This document shows positions 25,293 through 36,850 of a stretch of 64,000 nucleotides of DNA, one piece after another. This DNA is from Diplocarpon mali (taxonomy: Eukaryota; Ascomycota; Leotiomycetes; Helotiales; Drepanopezizaceae): NCBI GenBank assembly GCA_024741835.1, contig JAENRP010000062.1, positions 124,507-188,506 of the forward strand. The letters are read 5' to 3'. The position numbers were made by a program, and so were the translations under genes. The notes under the pieces are model-generated. The model had not been told where the DNA came from, searched no databases, and saw only the letters and a program-made list of their open reading frames with translations. Position 1 is the stretch's first letter. Every line of letters begins with the position of its first letter.

Positions 25293-28200
25293 GTCGAGCT
25301 GTGGGGATACCCGTACCCGTACGACGGGATATGAAGGGCAGCATAGCTATATACCTTGACCAAAGCATTTTCTTGACTTGCGCTTATGCTCCTTTTCATC
25401 ATGACGTCTCTTGATCCATGCCTAAGCGCAGCTGTAACATCCGCAGCTTGAGCACAGACATGCCGCATCCGAGGCGGACTATCTCTAGCGGGGACACTTT
25501 CACCTGTTATTTGTAAATTGGCTGATAATGATCCGGCAATTATCCTATGGGATTTAGTATGAGAAATTTTGAAAAGGCCGTAGTTGTCTTGCAAGCTCTC
25601 AATGAGGAAACTATCCATTCTGACGAATGGGAATCATTTGGATACTCGGATCAGCTACGCTATTACTTCCCTCATCCGATAGCCCATTCTTATTCCCTAT
25701 TTCCGATACGGCTTACTTCTTAGTCCCATTAGCACGTCGATTTGAGTTATTTGAATTCCATGCATATGTTACTAAAATGGTAACACAGTAGTGCCGGATC
25801 GAAAGGGGTCTTGTTGAATGAAATGTAGGCGAAAGTGTAGATCCAAAGGTATTGTCAACCGTAATATATTGAAAAAAAAATATGAAACGAAAATGTCAAC
25901 TTTAAGGAGGTGCTATAGCATAAAACGAGGTATGAAACCAAAGGAGGAATCATCGAAGCAGGTATCTTCGCATGTATATATTCGGAGGTGCCGTCCAAAA
26001 TACAAGTTCGAAGGTACTGATTTGAAAAGAGTATCTTCGAAAGATGTATCATCGAAGGATGCATTGTAGAGAAAGGTATCAACACCTGTGGAGTCGGAAG
26101 ATGTGTCTAATTGAAGCAAAAGGTTAGATGGACATATTCGGCGCGCTGGCCTTTAACCTTGAGGCAGTTCAATCCACCAAAGATTAGACCGACATTCTAG
26201 TACCCCATCAGCATTCCTACGGACCGAGAGACAGCTTGGTGTATCGAGGGTTACATCTTGTTGATAGTTTGACCTCGGCCAGAGGTCGGTTATGAGAGTG
26301 CCAAAGAGATTGAGAAAATCCTTGCGTAGAAAGGAGCAGTGTTTTGGTGGGATGATGGACGACGGTACTGGACGACGTCAGCGAGCACTCCGCTAAAAAT
26401 TGTTTCTCGATGTACGTACCGATCTCTAGGAGAGATTGAAACTCCGCTTATTTAAAGAAAAGTAGTTACAGGGCTTCTATAACAGAAGTAATGGCTTTCC
26501 CTGGCCAGTATGTAGGAGAGAGCTAAAAAGAAGAGAAAGTCGCACAAGCAGAGACCTACGGCCAGAGGTTAGAACAGATCTGACATTTTTTTCCTAGCTA
26601 TATGATTTGATCTCTGAAAATAATTACTTCTTAACTTGTGATCTAAGATTTTTTTGTGTTTAAAAGTCTATGGGTAGATTCGGAATCGTCTTACAACAGA
26701 AAACACATGACATCGATACAAGATTTTATTCACATTTGGTGGCGCGAATCCGGCGAGCAGTATGCTTAGAAAATGAGCGGAATTTAGAAGCCAGATGTAA
26801 TATGTAATATAAAGATGCGGCTGAACATAGCGCCCGGTCCCGAGTCTCGGCTTATTGCCTATGATATGATCTATGCTGGGACCCCGCAAGAGCGAGATTC
26901 CAGGACAAGAAGTTCCGCTTGACTTGCGATCGACAGCCCTTCTATTCATGTGCAATCACTGCAAATACAATGTTCAAGATTGACAAGCAAGCAATGAGCG
27001 GTTGTTTGAAGCTTGTGGTTGGAAGCATTAGGTGGCATATGACATCCCATTTGAACACCTCAGTGCCATCAAATGTATAGCACAGATAGCGGATTCCGCC
27101 TACAGACAGCTTTATGAGACTTCAACGTGCTTTTTTTGGCACGCGAGATAACTGAGGCGTAGATCTACTGAAAAACTGAATACAAATAGTTTGGGTCAAT
27201 ATTACGTTCACGCAGATGTCGATTGCGGCATTTAAGGTTTTATACGCTATCGGATGAGAAGCAATCATCGGCAGTGATCCTATAGAGGCCTAGCTACAGT
27301 ATTGAGATTGGAAACTGGGTGGAAAATCGTCAAGAATGGCTTATCGTTGAAGTACTGATGTGAAGTTCGCAGAGCGAGGCCTCAATAATTTATAAATAGA
27401 GTCCAGCCTTTCCTACGAGAGTACTCAGTCCTCATCTCTGAGAGGAAACCCGCTCATGAGGAAAAGTTGAAATTGGCAGTGAGCAAGATGGCCTGGGACA
27501 TTAGTTCAGGACTAGAGTAGTTTTTACCTATGACCTTCCGGCTTGGATGATTTGAATAACTCGGGGTACTACCCAGAATCTAAATCACTGAGACGAGTAA
27601 GAGATGGCTGTAGAACAACTTTCAAATTGGGATTTTTGAAACTAAGAGATCTGACAGAGGATATATCAAAGTGAGCAAGCCTCTTGCACAGGCAAACAAG
27701 CAGATAAGTTATACCCCACACTTAAGCGAAACTCCCCAAGACCCGACCCTAATATATACAGCACGCAGTAAAGTGATCTCGTAATTCTGGATTTAGGTTT
27801 GATCAATCAATATATACTAATGTGTACGATGTATAAAGTACTGCTGTACAGACTATGCTGGGCAAGAAAAAGTGTTATCAGGTACTGCCGTCTCGGTCGC
27901 TCAAACTCCGATGGCATGAGATGGCAAAACTGAATCTTAAATCGGCAAAAGTACAAATCCTACTAAGATTCTTACCCCTATCAACATTATCTTCAAAAAT
28001 TTTGAGGTCAGAAGCTCAGTTACTTCTTGTCAGGTTGAGAGCTTGGTTGAATTAAACTTGACTTGCCAATCTTCATGCGATTACTAGTCATTTTCCTCAT
28101 CCAGAATCTTGAAGATATCTTGATGGCGCTCTGCTTTGTGGAGGATCCAATGGCATTTTGATAATTTGCAACTTCAAATAAAAAGCTTGGGCGGGGGATA

Positions 28201-28484
28201 TTTGCTTATCTTCTTCCTCAAGGAAGAAGATCTGTAACCTCACGCAGTTGACTGAAAGCGTGAGAGTGGATGAAAATGACGCATACACAGGTCAAGTCAT
28301 TACTCCGAGCAATCAAGCACTATTGGAATATGCTACACATACTTCGTTTCTTTGTTTTCGGTGGTGGCTACGATTCTACGCAGAGGTTCTTCGGCCCACT
28401 TTCCCTCGCGTGTTTTTGTTTACTTTTCTTCGCGTTGTCAAAACGCAATAGTAGACCTCGCAACGTTCTCCGATCTTAATCAGA
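25293..28484. other. AT-rich gene-free stretch between the MFS gene and the glycosyltransferase relic
   Basis: No supportable gene. It contains a degenerate 15-nt periodic stretch at about 25880-26110. A short hydrophobic frame near 28320-28450 could be the decayed first membrane helix of the downstream glycosyltransferase, but this is weak. Confidence 0.55.
25880..26110 (-). repeat. Degenerate 15-nt periodic stretch
   Basis: On the minus strand units such as TCCTTCGATGATACA and TCTTTCGAAGATACT follow each other and translate to xFDDT/xFEDT-like pentapeptides. The register fades towards both ends. It is part of a 68-codon frame (25913-26119) without other support. Confidence 0.45.
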
Positions 28485-29330
28485 TTGGACATCAAGAACA
28501 CCACCCTTCACCAACGCCATGGTGGAAGAGATACACAGCTCCACTGTGCTTCTCAGTGCAATGTGCCATGGGGATTGGCCGACTACTACATCAGCAAGCA
28601 CTACTCTGCTCAGTACAAGCCTGCTCCTCTCCAGGACGCTCCGGCTTCCGCCACCCAGGAAGTTTTTGCCGTTTTTCGTACCTTGAAGCCTCATCCAGTA
28701 TTCAAGACGTATTTGCTGAAATGGAATGAGAATGATCCGTTCGAGATCATCATCTGTACTACCCAGGAGTACTTCGTCGAGGTCAGCAAGTTGCCGAAGC
28801 TGGATTGAGTGCCACAGACATAGATAGATTTACTACGATGACTGCAGGCCAGGGTGCCCGGAACCAGCTGTTGGCAGGAATCACCGTGGCGAAAGGAACT
28901 ATCATTGCGACCTCTGACAACCATATCGAATGGGCCCCTACATACCTCACCCACATGCTGGCCTGCTTCGCTGAGCCCACGGTCGGTGCTGCGGCCCCTC
29001 AGATCAAGGTCAAGCTTTCGGAAGAGCGCAAGGCTATGGTCGGCCCTTGGGAGGTCGCCGCGACTAAGCTGGCCGATAGAGGACCAGGATCAGCCACCGT
29101 GATGCATGTCGCCGCTACTTCTTGCTGTGCGTGACACCTCTTCCTTGATCGTGAGCGATGTTTACTAACTCTGTTATCAAGGGATTCTCGCAGGCACCAT
29201 GAGACGGGCGAGGCTCGCACATTTCAGCACAGGTGACGATGGAGGAATGAACGGCGTATCCACAAGCTCAACGAAGGATCTCAAGTTGAGCATGGAAGAA
29301 TTAGATAGCTGAGATGCCCAAGTTTCTAAT
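28485..29330 (+). pseudogene. Family-2 glycosyltransferase (Cps1/hyaluronan-synthase-like) pseudogene
   Basis: The first part (28485 to about 28775) resembles the start of fungal polysaccharide-synthase-like GT2 proteins: KPAPLQDAP, then KPHPVF and FEIIICTTQE. Around 28770-28790 the frame must shift to continue as AEAGLSATDIDRF, then ARNQLLAGITVAKGTIIATS, where a GT2 enzyme has its nucleotide-sugar/metal site (a DDD/DxD). Here the sequence reads SDN, so the acidic motif is degraded. A putative intron (29128-29181: gtgcgt...tactaac...caag) is still visible, after which the frame runs on to a stop near 29310. The catalytic C-terminal half with QxxRW and the later membrane helices are missing. 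The call as a broken GT2 gene is moderately supported; expression is unlikely. Confidence 0.5.
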
Positions 29331-30492
29331 TTTCCAAAGTTCCAAAAGTTTCATGGACCCAAGCGACGAAGGTATAAACGTGTCTTTGAAAACCTCATAA
29401 ATTATACTCGCCAGTTACTTTCTCTGCAGCCGTCGCGCCAATGAGGTAAGCATGATTGAGTGAAGGTGTGGCCGCTTCAGTTCTCGTTGACCCTGACAAG
29501 CAGCTTACCAAGCCTTGCTTATGGGCCTTGGAAGAACTCGAAGGCCTCAACGACGCCGTCAATCATGACTTTCTTATCATCTGCATGCGTTAGGATCCGA
29601 GAGCCGATAAGAGGCGCATCATTAGGCGTGCCGTAGGTGCTGGTATGCTTTACGAGTGAGCGTCAGGGACCGGGAGGGAGGTGGTCACGGCTTGTCGTTC
29701 GGCAGGATTGAATATTTAAGGGCTGATCATCTCCGCTGGCGAGGGCGCGCTTCCCTACAGCTGGAGTAGAGAGTGTGTCAATGAAGTCACTGAAGATCTC
29801 GTCATGATGTCCGATGAGCTTTCATTTTTTGGAAATTCTCTTTCCACAACATGTTTCTGTGGCAGATCCAAAGACAAGAGCCAAATAGTCCAGTAAACGT
29901 CTTTGGAAGGAATCACAGTGTGAGCTGGTCTGGAAGGTGCTGAAATCTAGATTTGAACCTTCGTAGCTCTTGCGTGATGATTCCTTGGAGGTGAAATGCA
30001 GTCAGTATGTGTGATGCAAGCCTTCAATTGGACGGAGGTCAGTTCGGACACGATGATCTGGTCATAGGAATGCTGTAAGAAATAGAAAAACAGAGCGATG
30101 AAATGCCATAGATCCATACGAAGATGCAACTCACCTATAACCAGCCAGACGCAACAAGATCGTGTAGCGGCTTCATTAAATCTTCGTTGTCAATTTTTCG
30201 CAGCCTCCGAGGCCTGCCTAGCAAAAGTCTACAGACAGGCAGAATGGTATCAAAAAGTATCGCCCGCAGAACCCCAAACTCTCCTGAAGGCAAGGTAGAC
30301 GTGATGCGAGAATATCGCTCCATTCCAGCACATCCCAGCACAGGATACCTACAGAATCTTCCAGCGACGAGGATTCCAACGAGAAAGAAGAGCGCCATAT
30401 CCATCCGTAATATACGCACTGAAAGTACCCTCCCCGTTCATGTTCCAAAAGCGCATCTCGCCCATCAACGCAGCATTACAAGCAAGCTCGAA
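29331..30492. other. Intergenic stretch with a possible small coding relic
   Basis: On the minus strand about 29535-29840 reads as protein-like segments (HTSTYGTPNDAPLIGSR, then VVEAFEFFQGP) interrupted by one or more stops. I do not recognise the family. The remainder shows nothing, apart from the probable 3' flank of the next gene. Confidence 0.35.
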
Positions 30493-32001
30493 TCAGAGAG
30501 CCCACCGGCTCACATTTCCACTTTGCGATCTGCCCGGATGCAAATCCAGGTCGTCAGTCTCCTGAATCTCGATCTTCGTGCCCAGCGCCTCCTTGCCCTC
30601 GCGGATCATGGCCTTGAGCTGTGCGTCCAGGCGTCGGATACTCTCGTCCGCCTCCCTGCTTTCTCGCTGCTTCATCGCGCCCCAGCGTCGCGCTTCACGG
30701 GCAGAGGGACTCTCGACATGTGGGTGGGTGTTGCGTAACGGGCTGCCTGTAGCGCGAGGAATCTTGCTGCTGGAGTGGGCGGGAGAGCGAGGAGAAGCGT
30801 AGGAGGCTCGGCTGGAGTTGAGGCCAGGCGGGCCGGCGTGAGAGCCGCGGGATGTGAAGCTCGGCAAGCCAGAGCGTCGGGCCGAAGAAGGTGTGCCGAA
30901 GCCAGCGCGGGATGCAGGGCGGTGAGAAGAGGTGTTGGCCAAGGAGCGGCGGGAGGCGGAGGCAGAGGCAGCTGGCATGCTGAGGCGGGATTGTCTTTGC
31001 TGGGCGGGGAGTTTGGAAGGGGTATTTGTGTATGTTGTAGGGACGACAACCCAGTTCTTTGCCAGTTCTTCCTTGCTATTCACAGAACACTCTTGGTTGG
31101 CGCTGATCTGCCGACGTTTGGCTGCTGGTCGAGGAGACGTACGTTCGCTATCCGGGTTGTCCATATAGTCTGGGATGAACTCCAACTCCTCGAACGGGTA
31201 TTGCCCAGGTAAAGGTGTAGAGCCCCTCTCTCCTCGCATGTCATCCTTCTCCTCCCAGACGCTCTGCTCGACAGGCTCGAAATTGGGAATCGAAGGATTG
31301 ATGTTGTATCGCATGCCGCCACCAGCCTGGAATCCACGAAACACAGCTGCACTGTTCTTACAGAACTCCCACGCCTTACCGACAACAGCTCCAGCTACTT
31401 GAATAGCGGCCTTGCTCCATCCATCACCACGCGGCCTGTCGAACCCCTGGCTGTATCTCCCCCGTCCATTGACCTCCCGTCCAAAGTAATCTGCACCGCT
31501 CTCATGGTCTCCCCACAGATCCCGGTCCGACGGTCTCATGATATTTCCCAGGCTTTTCCTATACCCAGCATCCACATACTGGCTCTGCATCTCGCCCTGC
31601 TGCTGCGCCGCCATACCAGGCGTATCCATCCCTCCAGCCAGCGCATACCTCGTGTTGACAAACGGCTTCGGGCTGCCCGGAGCACATATCTCGTCTCTGG
31701 AATCCCAGTTCTCGCCCTCGTACCTACTGCTCCGCGGCGTCTCCAGCCCAGCTTCATCGTGATACTCCTCGCGCATACGTTTGCGCTGCGTGGTCTTCGC
31801 CGGTCGTTGCCCCGCAGACGTGATAGACATCATGCTCGCCGTGCTGCGCGTCATGATCAAGGATGAGGAGGCTGACGTGTTGGGGGTGTGCGGCGGTTGG
31901 AAGACGTGGGATTTGGCCCCCGAGAGACGGGGAGGGGCCGCATTGCGAGGCGTGGTATGGAAGTCGAATGCGCCGGGGATTGCGGACAGTGAATCCGCCA
32001 T
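30493..32001 (-). CDS. Low-complexity fungal protein of unknown function
   Basis: A single-exon frame of 502 aa, starting in good context (gaatcaacATGgc). I do not recognise a named domain. The N-terminal half contains scattered Ser/Thr/Pro motifs and basic patches (KTTQRKRMREE). A more ordered segment at about 200-245 (AAIQVAGAVVGKAWEFCK, then FRGFQAGGG) looks conserved, and NWVVVP lies near 320. Residues 335-440 are Ser/Ala/Arg/Pro-rich and probably disordered. A charged helix near 450-490 (ARRWGAMKQRESREADESI) may form a coiled coil. The composition suggests a nuclear or cytoskeleton-associated protein, but that is inference. The unusually long clean frame, with matching start context and no frameshifts, supports a real gene. 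The minus strand of a 500-codon gene also produces long shadow frames here. Confidence 0.75.
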   Translation of the reverse strand: MADSLSAIPGAFDFHTTPRNAAPPRLSGAKSHVFQPPHTPNTSASSSLIMTRSTASMMSITSAGQRPAKTTQRKRMREEYHDEAGLETPRSSRYEGENWDSRDEICAPGSPKPFVNTRYALAGGMDTPGMAAQQQGEMQSQYVDAGYRKSLGNIMRPSDRDLWGDHESGADYFGREVNGRGRYSQGFDRPRGDGWSKAAIQVAGAVVGKAWEFCKNSAAVFRGFQAGGGMRYNINPSIPNFEPVEQSVWEEKDDMRGERGSTPLPGQYPFEELEFIPDYMDNPDSERTSPRPAAKRRQISANQECSVNSKEELAKNWVVVPTTYTNTPSKLPAQQRQSRLSMPAASASASRRSLANTSSHRPASRAGFGTPSSARRSGLPSFTSRGSHAGPPGLNSSRASYASPRSPAHSSSKIPRATGSPLRNTHPHVESPSAREARRWGAMKQRESREADESIRRLDAQLKAMIREGKEALGTKIEIQETDDLDLHPGRSQSGNVSRWAL

Positions 32002-32639
32002 GTTGATTCCTATGATCAGGGTCGGCTCGTCCGTCTAGCGGGCTGGAAGTCTTGCGTATCTGTTTGAGGTGGTGATGAAGATGTTGGGGGCGAATGTAGA
32101 GGAAAGTGGTGATCCAAACAGAAGCCGAGGCTGACGAACGAGGCTCTGCCAAGCAATCCTAGGTGTACGCGGCAGCGTGGGACAACTGAGAGGATGCACC
32201 GACGAGGCACAAGCTCGTCGCGAGCCTGTGATAATACCCCCCGTGCAATAGTGTCGCGATGCTGAGGTGGCCGACGCTGTCGAGTAGATGTTGGGTTTTC
32301 AGCTTGGTTGCATGCGACTCGTGATGTATTTGACTGTTGCTACGGGATACCGACCCCGCTATGATCAGCAAATCCCCTGTCGAGATTAGATGACAGCCGA
32401 AGTAATGAGATCAGGGGTCAGAGGGAAACAGCATAGGGAAGCACAGTTTCATACAGATGGGCGAAAGCAATGTGCGCTGCTCGAATGAAAATTCTATCAG
32501 GCAGTAAAACCTCCTACGTCTATCATCTAATGGTATTCAACCTGCAACCAAACTCCAAAGGTATCTCAAGTCATAAGCATCGCATCGCATCGCATCGCAT
32601 CGCATCTTTTACCTCTCTCAATATCACCGAGCCAAACGT
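32002..32639. other. Intergenic between the 502-aa gene and the HD-domain gene
   Basis: The region holds the 5' leader of the left gene and the 3' flank of the right gene. A GCATC pentanucleotide run lies at 32579-32606. No gene is seen. Confidence 0.5.
32579..32606. repeat. GCATC pentanucleotide microsatellite
   Basis: Five direct gcatc units just beyond the stop codon of the HD-domain gene, probably within its 3' untranslated region. Confidence 0.8.
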
Positions 32640-33532
32640 CTACACGTCGCCATTGACCTTCGCATCAGGCTTAGCATAGTACTCCAACTTGCCCGCCTCG
32701 ACCTGAGATCCATCCGGATTAAATATGCTGTGCTCTTTTCCGCCCCAGAATTCCTCTCGCTCTTGCAGCAGCGCATCGCTCCACTCCTTGACCTCTGGCA
32801 TAACAATCCGCGTGGCGACCCAAGAGAACTCCCCCAGATCCAGCTTCTGCTCATGCACGCGCTCGTACTCGACCATCTGCAGAATCAACTCGATCTTATC
32901 GACATCGTGCACAAACTGGCTTTCGGGTGTGACCGAGTCCTCGTACTCTTGCCAGACTGCCTTGAGTTCTTTGCCTGTGATTCCTCCGTTAACGCGCCCC
33001 AGCAAGCCGTTCGTCAGGTAGTCCATGGTGGTGCTTTCCCGACGGTTCTTCTCGTGCTTTGCAACCCCATCGACAGGTGTGATGTCTCCTACTAGCGCCT
33101 CGGCCATGTCGTGAACCAAAGCCATCTTTGTGCAGTGGGGGATGTTAAGCTTGGCCGAGAGCGAGGGGGGCGCGAGCATGGTTATGATGGACATTCGGTA
33201 CATATGGTCGGAGATGGACTCGCCGCTGCAGACATTAGCGATGCTTTCGAGAGCGGAAGCAGGGCCTACCTAGTGATCCCGAATCTCCGCCATCCTTCAC
33301 GCTTAGTAGTTTTCAGACGCTCCAGTAGATGAAAGAAGGGGACAGGTGAGCTGCTTTCTGTCTGTGGTGCTCCTCCAGGAAGAGACGCGACAACAGCCTC
33401 TACGGACCACGAGTCCTCTGCGGCGCTTGCATTCAGAACGTCTAGTACTTCTCTGGTCAGTATACAACCAGCAAAGGTGTTTGCCCGCTCACCAGCCTCC
33501 CCATTCGCCATGCCCTCGCCGTTTGGTGCCAT
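32640..33532 (-). CDS. HD-domain 5'-nucleotidase-like protein (HDDC2/YGK1 family)
   Basis: Members of this HD phosphohydrolase family dephosphorylate deoxynucleoside monophosphates (yeast Ygk1 and Ygl101w, bacterial YfbR). I read three exons: 33493-33532, 33270-33447 and 32640-33225, with introns of 45 and 44 nt, giving 267 aa. The metal-binding set is intact: His in ESISDHMYRM (assembled across intron 2), the HD pair in ALVHDMAEAL, and the later Asp in VHDVDKIEL. The segment GDITPVDGV is also typical. An N-terminal extension of about 75 residues with a Ser/Pro-rich part precedes the core. The start ATG at 33532 is chosen because the exon-1 donor (gtgagc) follows 40 nt later in phase; a second ATG eight codons in is a possible alternative. 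Family call is firm; the exact substrate is not shown by sequence. Confidence 0.9.
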
Positions 33533-34637
33533 GCTAGCCCCGCGAATGCCCTCCGGATATCTGCTACAGGCGTAACGGTCAGATAGAGCGAGTGTGGTGG
33601 GAGAGCAGAGCAGGCGATCCTGCTGAAGTAATGCAGCGACAGAGGATTGTTGGCAGAACTTGTCAGGTTGAGCGGTCTTGGGAGAAGCTGTTGTCAAGTG
33701 GCATCTTCTCGTCCACAAGCCCGATTCACCCGACCCCTGTCCTGTCAGAACACCCCACCAACGATGCACCAAAAGCTTAGCGAGTGCGAGTTGGGATCCG
33801 GCCGGATCAACTTCAATCCACCTTTTCGCTCTTGAGCAAATAGTTAGAATGGGCTGGGTATGCTCCGGGTCAAGCAATCGAATCCTGCTCTACTCTGATT
33901 GATTGCCTCACAGAACCGGACTTTGTTGGACTGCTTGAAGTTCATGTTCAATCTCATCACGTCTTTCCCACTTATTGGCTTTGCCAGTCAGGTTGCACGT
34001 CTTGACCGGAATGATCCGTCGTTAGCAGTGCAGCGTGCAGCAATCGGAAGTCCATGTATGCTGGCTAGCATTTGTCCCTCAGAGTGGAGCATTTGTCAGT
34101 TCTCGAGGCTCCTTTCGAAGCAGAATCAAAACATCGCTAATGCCTCTCACACTACTGGTCGTTTCCGAAAAGGGGGGTTAGCTTCCCCACAATCTTTGTG
34201 CCTCGGACACAAGGCGGTCAGGGATGCTCATCACCGCATCATGATCTCCATCTCTGGAATCAGACTCTGGACTACCTCATTGCATGCGCATCGGGACTAG
34301 TTGCGTTGGCTTTCTTCGTTCCACCGATTCTCTCATCTTGTGTCGTGCTGTTGGAGGAGGGAGACTCAGTAGGTCTGATACTGGAAGCTGGCTCGTTGTA
34401 ATCATCCACACTACTGCTAGGACAGCAGGGTAAATAAGAAAGTAGGACTAACCAGAACCCCCCACTGACTGTGGCCTTCTTCAGCAGAGAAGCATCGATA
34501 TCGCAGCAGTTCTATCACAGCTGAGTACTTGACGACGATTGCCCGCCCTCGTACGTCTGGTACTGGGTCCAGATATCTATACTTCCGTGCTATACCGTCC
34601 ATCTGCTCTCCCCGTCGATCTACTTAACATCAAGACA
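33533..34637. other. Intergenic between the HD-domain and F-box genes
   Basis: Divergent promoter space of about 1.1 kb. No convincing open frame; nothing else recognised. Confidence 0.5.
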
Positions 34638-35652
34638 ATGACAGAAACCACGTTTGCGGACCTGCCCAACGAGGTAAACCGTCCCCTCCACCACAAAGAT
34701 ATGCGTATCTAACACCCCAGATCCTCATCTCCATCCTTTCCAACTTCCGCAGCCTCGACCTCCTCTCCATCCTCCTGACCTCGCACCGCATGCACTCTCT
34801 CATCCTGCGCATCTTGCATCACCGCCTGCTCGAGACAGCACAGCTCACGCAACACAGACTCATCCTAGAGGTCTTCCACCCGTCAACTAAGCTGTCCACC
34901 CCGTATCTGTTTTGCGATTTCCTGGGGACGTACGGTCTCTCGGTTCCGCCGGATACAAATCCAACCACAAATCCACCCCCCAACAAAGACGAACATCCAA
35001 ACCCAGCCGATGTACACGGGGAGTTGGCAGGCTTAAGCGAGCTTCGCAGTCTCTACTCTCACTTCCGACCCCTCAAACCAGCGTCTGACCGCACCCTCAC
35101 GCGCACCCACCCAGCAGGTGGAAGCGTCGATATCCCCAACGGCCTGGTCGACCGGCATGGCGAGTTTGTGTGTCAGAACATCCATCTCGAGTCGCACGAG
35201 CTGTTCTCGCAGCTGCAGACCATCACCAGCCTGGTGAAAGTCGGGCCGCGGCGGGGCCTGTTCCTCAGTTCCGTGAACATTAGCGACGACATCCTGCGGA
35301 TCTGGAGGCCATGGCTGGCGGCGCGAGCGGGGTGCAGTGCGGGCGAGGCGCAGCGGGAGGGGAGGGATGGACTACTGTGGGTCGGCACGCAGAAGAATGT
35401 TGGGCTGAGGGTGGGTGTTGTGGAAAGGGATGAGACGACGCCGGTGTTGGTGGGCACCGATGAGGATGCGCCGGTCAGCTATACTTTGCAGTATGAAGGT
35501 ATGTGTTGTCGGCGCCACGGGGAGGATGACGGCTGACGATGATAGAACTCGTAATCAGGGCGACGCAGCTGCTGCTGATGGTGGAGCGGAGTATCGAACA
35601 GGAGGTCAGCCATTCGGGAAAAGCGATTGTGATTGGATCATGGGACCAGTGA
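34638..35652 (+). CDS. F-box domain protein
   Basis: F-box proteins usually link substrates to SCF ubiquitin ligases through Skp1. I read three exons, 34638-34673, 34721-35498 and 35546-35652, with two 47-nt introns, giving 306 aa. The F-box occupies the N terminus: FADLPNEILISILSNF then LLSILLTSHRMHSLI, with intron 1 splitting NE/IL, a frequent intron site in fungal F-box genes. The rest (about 60-306) has no domain I recognise; it resembles other fungal F-box proteins whose C-terminal part is unassigned. The C-terminal exon encodes LVIRATQLLLMVERSIEQE. Introns have good donors (gtaaac, gtatgt) and acceptors. Confidence 0.8.
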
Positions 35653-36414
35653 TCTGGGCGGAGCAAGGAAGCGCGGCTTTTTGGGGGTTGAGTCGGGATC
35701 TAGGAAAAGGGCTTTGGTTCCGGTGGTGGGCATGAAGTTATTGATTGGTATACGCGGTACGCGAATCATAACACCGCCATAACCAGAGACTCTCTGCATG
35801 TTCCCCCTCGGAAAGGGAGCTGAAACGGCAGCCGCAGATAAAAAACGCACGCACACTATCTACTTGGAATTCCTCATCTCCTCTGCCATTATCTCGTGTT
35901 TCCATGTCACCGCACCCCGGTATCATGGTTCTGATTGGAAAGCTCGCAAGCTCTTCAGGCGTCGATGGATGCACGTGATTAGTATACACCCCTCACCCAA
36001 GACCATCCAATCATCACCCACGTGTCAACCGAACCAGAGATTCCCCCAGAAGAACCGGGGGGAAGGGAAGCGGGAACACGTGAAAGATGTTGCTGCGTAG
36101 CCGCCGGTCGAGGGGGGAGCTGGACATCCGCGGGGGGATGTCTTATCCCTGGGCCCGAACTCCCGCCCAACCGGTATTGCCTGGTAGGTCAAGCGTGAAG
36201 CCATACTATCCCGCTCTCGCTGTCGCTCTCGCTCTCGCTCTCGCCCTCATGCTTGTCCTCCCTCGCGAGCTTCATTCGACAGCTCTACATCTTCGAGGCA
36301 TCTCCCTGACTAGCTCTTCCATCCTCTCCCGTGCCAGAGCTGCCCGTGGTATTGCGGCCGGCGGTTCTGTAGCGGATCGACGCCGGGGTGCCGAGGGGTC
36401 AGGTAAGCCGCGCT

Positions 36415-36850
36415 GGTCCGGAAAGGGCTGGTTTACTGGCCGACTGGCCGATTACTACTAGGTATTACTTATCGTATCCCATGTCGTTTCTCCGACGCTA
36501 GTTTTACAAGGGCGTGTTTACTTGCCGATTAGCCGATCATCTACTAGGTGTTATCGCTTCCTATGTAATTTCTCCTACGCTAGTCTTGAAAGGGCTGGTC
36601 TACTTGCCGACTGGCCAATTATTACTCGGCATTATCGTTTTCTAGATAATTTCTCTCGCGCTGGTCCTATCAGAGCTAGCTTACATGCCGACAGGCCGAT
36701 CATCTCCTAGGTATTATCGTTTTTCCGTATAATTCTCCTACCCTAGTCTTAAAAGGGCTGGTTTACCCGCCGGCCGATCATTATCAGGGATTTGTCGTTT
36801 CCCGTATAATCTCTTCCCGCCCTGGCTTCCTCGGCGCGGTTTACTCTCCG
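36415..36850. repeat. Tandem array of about 82-bp units
   Basis: At least five diverged units start with variants of ggctggtttac followed by gccgactggccgatcat, tactaggtattatcgtt and a tail ending ctagtctt. Unit starts are at about 36426, 36511, 36593, 36673, 36756 and 36833, so periods are about 85, 82, 80, 83 and 77 bp. Confidence 0.85.

Noticed and set aside
25217..25618. A 133-codon frame upstream of the DHA1 transporter, tested as a possible regulator
   Set aside because: No zinc-cluster or other DNA-binding motif is found in any frame.
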